Assembly: GCA_963755705.1 (NCBI GenBank)
Contig: CAVWKW010000001.1
Coordinates: 1,612,001-1,676,000 of the forward strand
DNA: 64,000 nucleotides
DNA from: JBARDN01 sp963755705
Lineage (GTDB): Bacteria; Desulfobacterota; Binatia; Binatales; Binataceae
Direction: 5' to 3'
This document shows positions 60,476 to 64,000 of the stretch, one piece after another. Position 1 is the first letter of the stretch. Each line of letters begins with the position of its first letter. The position numbers and the translations under genes were made by a program. Below the pieces are notes generated by a model. It did no database searches. It was given only the letters and a program-made list of their open reading frames with translations, and had not been told where the DNA came from.

Positions 60476-61463
60476 TTTGTTCAAGATCGATCTCCCGATC
60501 GTCTCGGCCGGGATGGGCGCAGTCGCGCACGCGCGGCTGGCAGCCTCCGTCTCTGAGGCGGGCGGCCTCGGCACGATCGCTCTCGCAGGATTCACGCCCG
60601 AAGCGATCGCATCTGAAATTGAGCTGGCGCGTTCGCTTACGGATAAGCCGATCGCGGTGAACCTGCTGATTCCGTTCATGCGGCCGGGATCGCTTGAAGT
60701 GCTAGCGCGCGAACGAGTCGAAGCGGTCACGTTTTTCTGGGGTGATCCCGCCGAGCATATTCCCGCCGCAAAAAGACTCGGGCTGACCGTCGTATGGCAG
60801 TGCGGGTCCGCCGAGGAAGCCGTGCGCGCAAAGGCCGCCGGCGCCGACGCGATTATCGCGCAGGGCTTCGAGGCGGGCGGCCACGTCCGCGGAATCGTCA
60901 CCACGCTCGCGCTGGTTCCCGAGGTCCGCGACGCGATCGGCGATCTGCCGATGCTCGCCGCCGGAGGACTCGCCGACGGGCGCGGGCTCGCAGCCGCGCT
61001 GGCTCTGGGAGCCGACGGTGCGGTCTTCGGAACGAGGTTCATCGCCTCAAACGAATCGGCCGCGCATCGCGATTACAAGCGCCGGATCGTCGCCGCGCAC
61101 GCCGCCGAGACCTTTCATACCAAGCTCTATGACGTCGGATGGCCCGACGCCGCCCATCGCACGCTGCGCACTGCGCTGGTCGAGGAATGGGAGCGCGCCG
61201 GCCGCCCGGAATCGGGCCGCCGTCCGGGCGAAGGCGTGTCGAGCGCGAAGCTCGTACGCCCGGGCCTCGAGCTGCCGCTGGCGAATTACTCGGTCACGCC
61301 GCCGTCCGAGGAGATGGAGGGCAATCTCGGCGGACTCGCGTGGTACGCCGGTCAATCGGTGACCCAGGTGCGCGAGGTTCTGCCGGCCGGCGAGATCGTC
61401 CGCCGCATCGCAGACGAAGCCCGCGCGATTATCGCGACGCGCCTCGCGCCGCTGGCTGACTGA
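60453..61463 (+). CDS. Nitronate monooxygenase-like FMN enzyme
   Basis: 336 residues, TIM barrel of the NPD/2-nitropropane dioxygenase family. DLPIVSAGMGAVAHARLAASVSEAGGLG, IIAQGFEAGGHVRG with the catalytic His, and PMLAAGGLADGRGLAAALALGADGAVFGTRF binding FMN are visible. It oxidises nitronates or a related toxic metabolite. ATG 60453 starts the domain; 60423 is an upstream ATG. It overlaps the antitoxin gene end by 23 bases. Confidence 0.9.
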   Translation: MLDTRICDLFKIDLPIVSAGMGAVAHARLAASVSEAGGLGTIALAGFTPEAIASEIELARSLTDKPIAVNLLIPFMRPGSLEVLARERVEAVTFFWGDPAEHIPAAKRLGLTVVWQCGSAEEAVRAKAAGADAIIAQGFEAGGHVRGIVTTLALVPEVRDAIGDLPMLAAGGLADGRGLAAALALGADGAVFGTRFIASNESAAHRDYKRRIVAAHAAETFHTKLYDVGWPDAAHRTLRTALVEEWERAGRPESGRRPGEGVSSAKLVRPGLELPLANYSVTPPSEEMEGNLGGLAWYAGQSVTQVREVLPAGEIVRRIADEARAIIATRLAPLAD

Positions 61464-61493
61464 TTCGGCCCCATAGACTATTCTGCGGATTTT

Positions 61494-61518
61494 ACAAGGC
61501 TGAACAGTTCAGCCTTGT
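61494..61518 (+). terminator. Palindromic terminator after the nitronate monooxygenase gene
   Basis: ACAAGGCTGAAC and GTTCAGCCTTGT form a perfect 12-bp stem around a single central base (61506), followed by TTTCG. It probably ends the upstream transcript. The rest of the gap to 61768 is AT-rich, with a run of nine T at about 61586, and must carry the Mrp-gene promoter. Confidence 0.6.
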
Positions 61519-61768
61519 TTCGCCATCCCGGATGTTTCAAGCTTTGATGCGAGGGGCCTTGTGGAAACGTTGGCGCGGTGCCGATTTTTTTTTGGTCCAG
61601 AAATGTGGTTTCGGCTACCCAGGGGAAATCTGACCAAACAAAGCCACTCGTTTTAGGTGATTAAGCCTTAAATATGCTGGACAAACTGAAAGTTTCGCAA
61701 ATGGCGAAAATGTCAAATAACGAACCCATGACTTTCAACTGTCTAATGTATCTGCGATAAATACATAA

Positions 61769-62821
61769 GTGCCACAACCGATCTCAGTTGAAGCGGTGCT
61801 CGAGGCTTTGGGCCGGGTGACCTATCCTGGCTACGCGGATGATATCGCCACGCTCGGCCTGGTCGAGCAGGTCACGCCGCTTCCCGACGGCGGCGGCTTT
61901 GCGCTCACGCTTCGCCAAGTATCCGCGCGCGACGAGGTGATGCAGCGCGTCGCCGAGCGGGTGCATCACGCGCTCGCGCACGATCTCGGCGTCGCCAAAG
62001 TCGAACTGCGCGTGCGCGGGGTCGAGCCCGAGCTCGGCGAGAAGACCGGCCGCGTCCGCCTCGAGGGCACCAAATATATCGTCGCCGTCGCGAGCGGAAA
62101 GGGCGGGGTGGGCAAATCCACCGTCGCCGCCAATCTCGCCTGCGCTCTGGCGCAACTGGGCCTGAGCGTTGGCCTCCTCGACGCCGATATCTATGGGCCG
62201 TCGATCCCGATGATGTTCGCGACCACCGACGAGCGCCCGAAGTCGGCGGGCGGACAGAATTTCTATCCGATCGAAAAATACGGCGTGAAGTTGATCTCGA
62301 TCGGTTATTTCCTGGGCGAGAAAGCTCCCGTCATCTGGCGCGGTCCGATGGTGATGGGCGCGGTGCGCCAGTTCCTGCGCGATACGCTGTGGGGCACGCA
62401 GGATTTCCTGATCGTCGATTTGCCGCCGGGCACCGGTGACGCGCAACTCACGCTCGCGCAGCAGGTCGCGATCGACGGCGTGATTATCGTCACCACGCCG
62501 CAGGACGTCGCCGTGCTCGACGCGATGCGCGCGGTCAGGATGTTCCGCCAGGTGCATTGCCCGCTTCTGGGCGTGGTCGAAAACATGAGCTACTTTTCGT
62601 GTCCCGATTGCGGCGAACGCGACGAACTTTTCGGCCACGGCGGCGGCGAGCAGATCGCGGCGGAAGAGGGGATAAGCGTGCTCGGACAGATTCCGATTTA
62701 TCCCGACCTTCGCGGCGCCGGCGACGACGGCATGCCGCTGGTGATCAAGAGCCCCGATCATCCCGCAAGCCGCGCATTCACCGAACTCGCGCGCCGCGTC
62801 GTCGCCGCGATGCCACGATGA
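61769..62821 (+). CDS. Mrp/ApbC-family iron-sulfur carrier ATPase
   Basis: 350 residues. N-terminal MIP18/DUF59 domain (residues 1-90, EAVLEALGRVTYPGYADDIATLGL), then a P-loop ATPase with VASGKGGVGKSTVAANLA, the LDADIYGPSIPMMF motif, DLPPGTGDAQLTLAQQ and the cluster-binding Cys-X2-Cys in YFSCPDCGE. It carries 4Fe-4S clusters to apoproteins. Starts at GTG 61769. A ferredoxin gene follows on the same strand. Confidence 0.92.
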   Translation: MPQPISVEAVLEALGRVTYPGYADDIATLGLVEQVTPLPDGGGFALTLRQVSARDEVMQRVAERVHHALAHDLGVAKVELRVRGVEPELGEKTGRVRLEGTKYIVAVASGKGGVGKSTVAANLACALAQLGLSVGLLDADIYGPSIPMMFATTDERPKSAGGQNFYPIEKYGVKLISIGYFLGEKAPVIWRGPMVMGAVRQFLRDTLWGTQDFLIVDLPPGTGDAQLTLAQQVAIDGVIIVTTPQDVAVLDAMRAVRMFRQVHCPLLGVVENMSYFSCPDCGERDELFGHGGGEQIAAEEGISVLGQIPIYPDLRGAGDDGMPLVIKSPDHPASRAFTELARRVVAAMPR

Positions 62822-62923
62822 CCCTTGCCCGCTCTCGGATGCGCCGATATTGTTTCCGTTCAATAAAGAAAACAACGGACCCGCGAACCCGCGCGGCCCG
62901 CGACAGTTTCTGGAGCCTGAATC

Positions 62924-63259
62924 ATGTCAACACTGATCACTGAGGAATGCATCAACTGCGGCGCCTGCGAGCCCGAATGCCCCAATACCGCGATCTACGA
63001 AGGCGGAGCGCAGTGGGAACTCGACGGCGCTTCGAGTCCGGCGATCAAAGAAGATATCTATTATATCGTTCCGTCCAAGTGCACCGAATGCGTCGGCTTC
63101 TTCGACCAGGAGCAATGCGCCGCGGTCTGCCCGGTAGATTGCTGCATCCCAGACCCGAATATCCCCGAGACCGAAGAAGTTCTCCTCGAACGCGCCCGCA
63201 AGATGCATCCTGAGCAGACTTTCAACGCCGATTATCCTTCGCGCTTCAAGAAGGGATAG
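62924..63259 (+). CDS. YfhL-type 2[4Fe-4S] ferredoxin
   Basis: 111 residues. Two cluster motifs, CINCGACEPECPNTAI and KCTECVGFFDQEQCAAVCPVDCC, with the insert between Cys pairs of the second cluster that marks this ferredoxin type. Electron carrier in the cytoplasm. GCCTGA precedes the ATG at 62924; the following gene starts two bases after the stop. Confidence 0.9.
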   Translation: MSTLITEECINCGACEPECPNTAIYEGGAQWELDGASSPAIKEDIYYIVPSKCTECVGFFDQEQCAAVCPVDCCIPDPNIPETEEVLLERARKMHPEQTFNADYPSRFKKG

Positions 63260-63260
63260 T

Positions 63261-64000
63261 TTGAATACCAAAGAACCCGTCCGAATCGCCCCAGCGGACG
63301 GCAAGCTCGGAGTCTTGCTGCCAGGACTCGGAGCGGTCAGCACCACGTTTATCGCTGGCGTCGAAGCCGTCAAACGCGGACTCGGCGTTCCAATCGGATC
63401 GCTCACCCAGCTCGCGACCGTCCGCTTGGGCAAGCGCAGCGACGGCCGCACTCCGCTCATCCGGGATTTCGTTCCGCTGGCGAAGCTCGAAGATCTCGAG
63501 TTCGGCGGATGGGACATCTTCGAGGACAACGCCTACCAGTCCGCGCGCAACGCCGCCGTGCTCGATTCCGCGATGCTCGAGCAGGTGCGCGAGCCGCTCG
63601 AAAAAATCCGTCCGATGGATGCGGTCTTCGATCCCGAATACATCCGGCGCATCAGCGGCCCCAACGTGAAAGAAGCGCGCACCAAGATGGACAAGGCCGA
63701 GATGCTGATCGACGACATCCGGCGGTTCAAGGAACGCACCGGCGTTGCGCGCCTCGTGATGGTCTGGTGCGGCTCGACCGAAGTTTTTCATCGCCCCGCC
63801 GCGGTGCATCAGACGCTGAAATCATTCGAGACCGGGCTTGCGACCAATGATCCCGAAATCGCGCCGAGCCAGATCTACGCGTACGCCGCGTTGAAGCTCG
63901 GAATCCCGTACGCCAACGGCGCGCCGAACCTCACCACCGACACGCCCGCGCTGCTCGAGCTCGCGCGCGACAAAAACGTCCCCGTGTGCGGCAAGGACTA
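63261..64000 (+). CDS. myo-inositol-1-phosphate synthase (3' end outside window)
   Basis: The frame begins with TTG 63261, preceded by AAGGGA, and reads to the window edge. LGVLLPGLGAVSTTFIAGVEAVKRG is the NAD-binding start, SLTQLATVRLGKR, FGGWDIFEDNAYQSA and VWCGSTEVF match the family, and ANGAPNLTTDTPALLELA is the conserved SNxxNS-like region. It converts glucose 6-phosphate to inositol 1-phosphate. At least 246 of about 430 residues are present. Confidence 0.87.
   Translation, partial: MNTKEPVRIAPADGKLGVLLPGLGAVSTTFIAGVEAVKRGLGVPIGSLTQLATVRLGKRSDGRTPLIRDFVPLAKLEDLEFGGWDIFEDNAYQSARNAAVLDSAMLEQVREPLEKIRPMDAVFDPEYIRRISGPNVKEARTKMDKAEMLIDDIRRFKERTGVARLVMVWCGSTEVFHRPAAVHQTLKSFETGLATNDPEIAPSQIYAYAALKLGIPYANGAPNLTTDTPALLELARDKNVPVCGKD

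Overview
The window reads as a GC-rich (roughly 60%), densely coding chromosome segment from a Gram-negative bacterium. Outer-membrane porin, lipobox and signal-peptide genes support an outer membrane. The gene mix (luciferase-like flavin oxidoreductases, a Rieske oxygenase, several crotonases, a complete urea system) fits an uncultured soil or subsurface lineage of the Deltaproteobacteria/Binatota type. That placement is inference from gene content and not from a marker gene.

Layout. 1-16.1 kb: a class III adenylate cyclase cut by the window edge, argC, an exported alpha/beta hydrolase with a TPR lipoprotein, an exported beta-carbonic anhydrase, SDR and hydrolase genes, a phosphofructokinase with pyrophosphate-type signatures, and a leftward catabolic cluster (Rieske oxygenase, SDR, TetR regulator, amidohydrolase, luciferase-like oxidoreductase). 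16.2-24.7 kb: a looser, more AT-rich accessory stretch with a glycosyltransferase, a seven-repeat beta-propeller, an orphan LigD-type DNA ligase, small secreted proteins, a Crp/Fnr regulator and a PfkB kinase.

24.7-38.4 kb is the centrepiece, a self-contained urea locus. It holds an unusual regulator that fuses a winged-helix DNA-binding domain directly to an AmiC/UrtA-like amide or urea sensor, an outer-membrane porin, the urea ABC transporter urtABCDE, and urease ureABC with accessory genes ureEFGD, all in one direction. A well-matched sigma-54 promoter sits just upstream of the porin. The proposed logic is urea sensing in the cytoplasm, porin entry, high-affinity import and hydrolysis to ammonia under nitrogen control.

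38.5-41.4 kb is a scar region. An IS256-family element with a 9-bp target duplication splits an alpha/beta hydrolase gene exactly in frame, next to a decayed RHH-PIN toxin-antitoxin pair. 41.6-50.7 kb is housekeeping: tRNA-Val, HU, lon-clpX-clpP-tig, and a membrane pyrophosphatase. 50.9-64 kb carries an FkbM methyltransferase, aldo/keto reductase, a beta-hydroxyacid dehydrogenase-like enzyme, two crotonases flanking a zeta-toxin-like kinase pair, a tandem pair of SAM methyltransferases, a BrnTA module whose toxin has a stop codon at codon 5, a nitronate monooxygenase-like enzyme, an Mrp ATPase, a ferredoxin and the start of an inositol-phosphate synthase. Two 180-182 bp nested-palindrome elements of the same design lie in distant intergenic gaps (1.5 kb and 53.3 kb).
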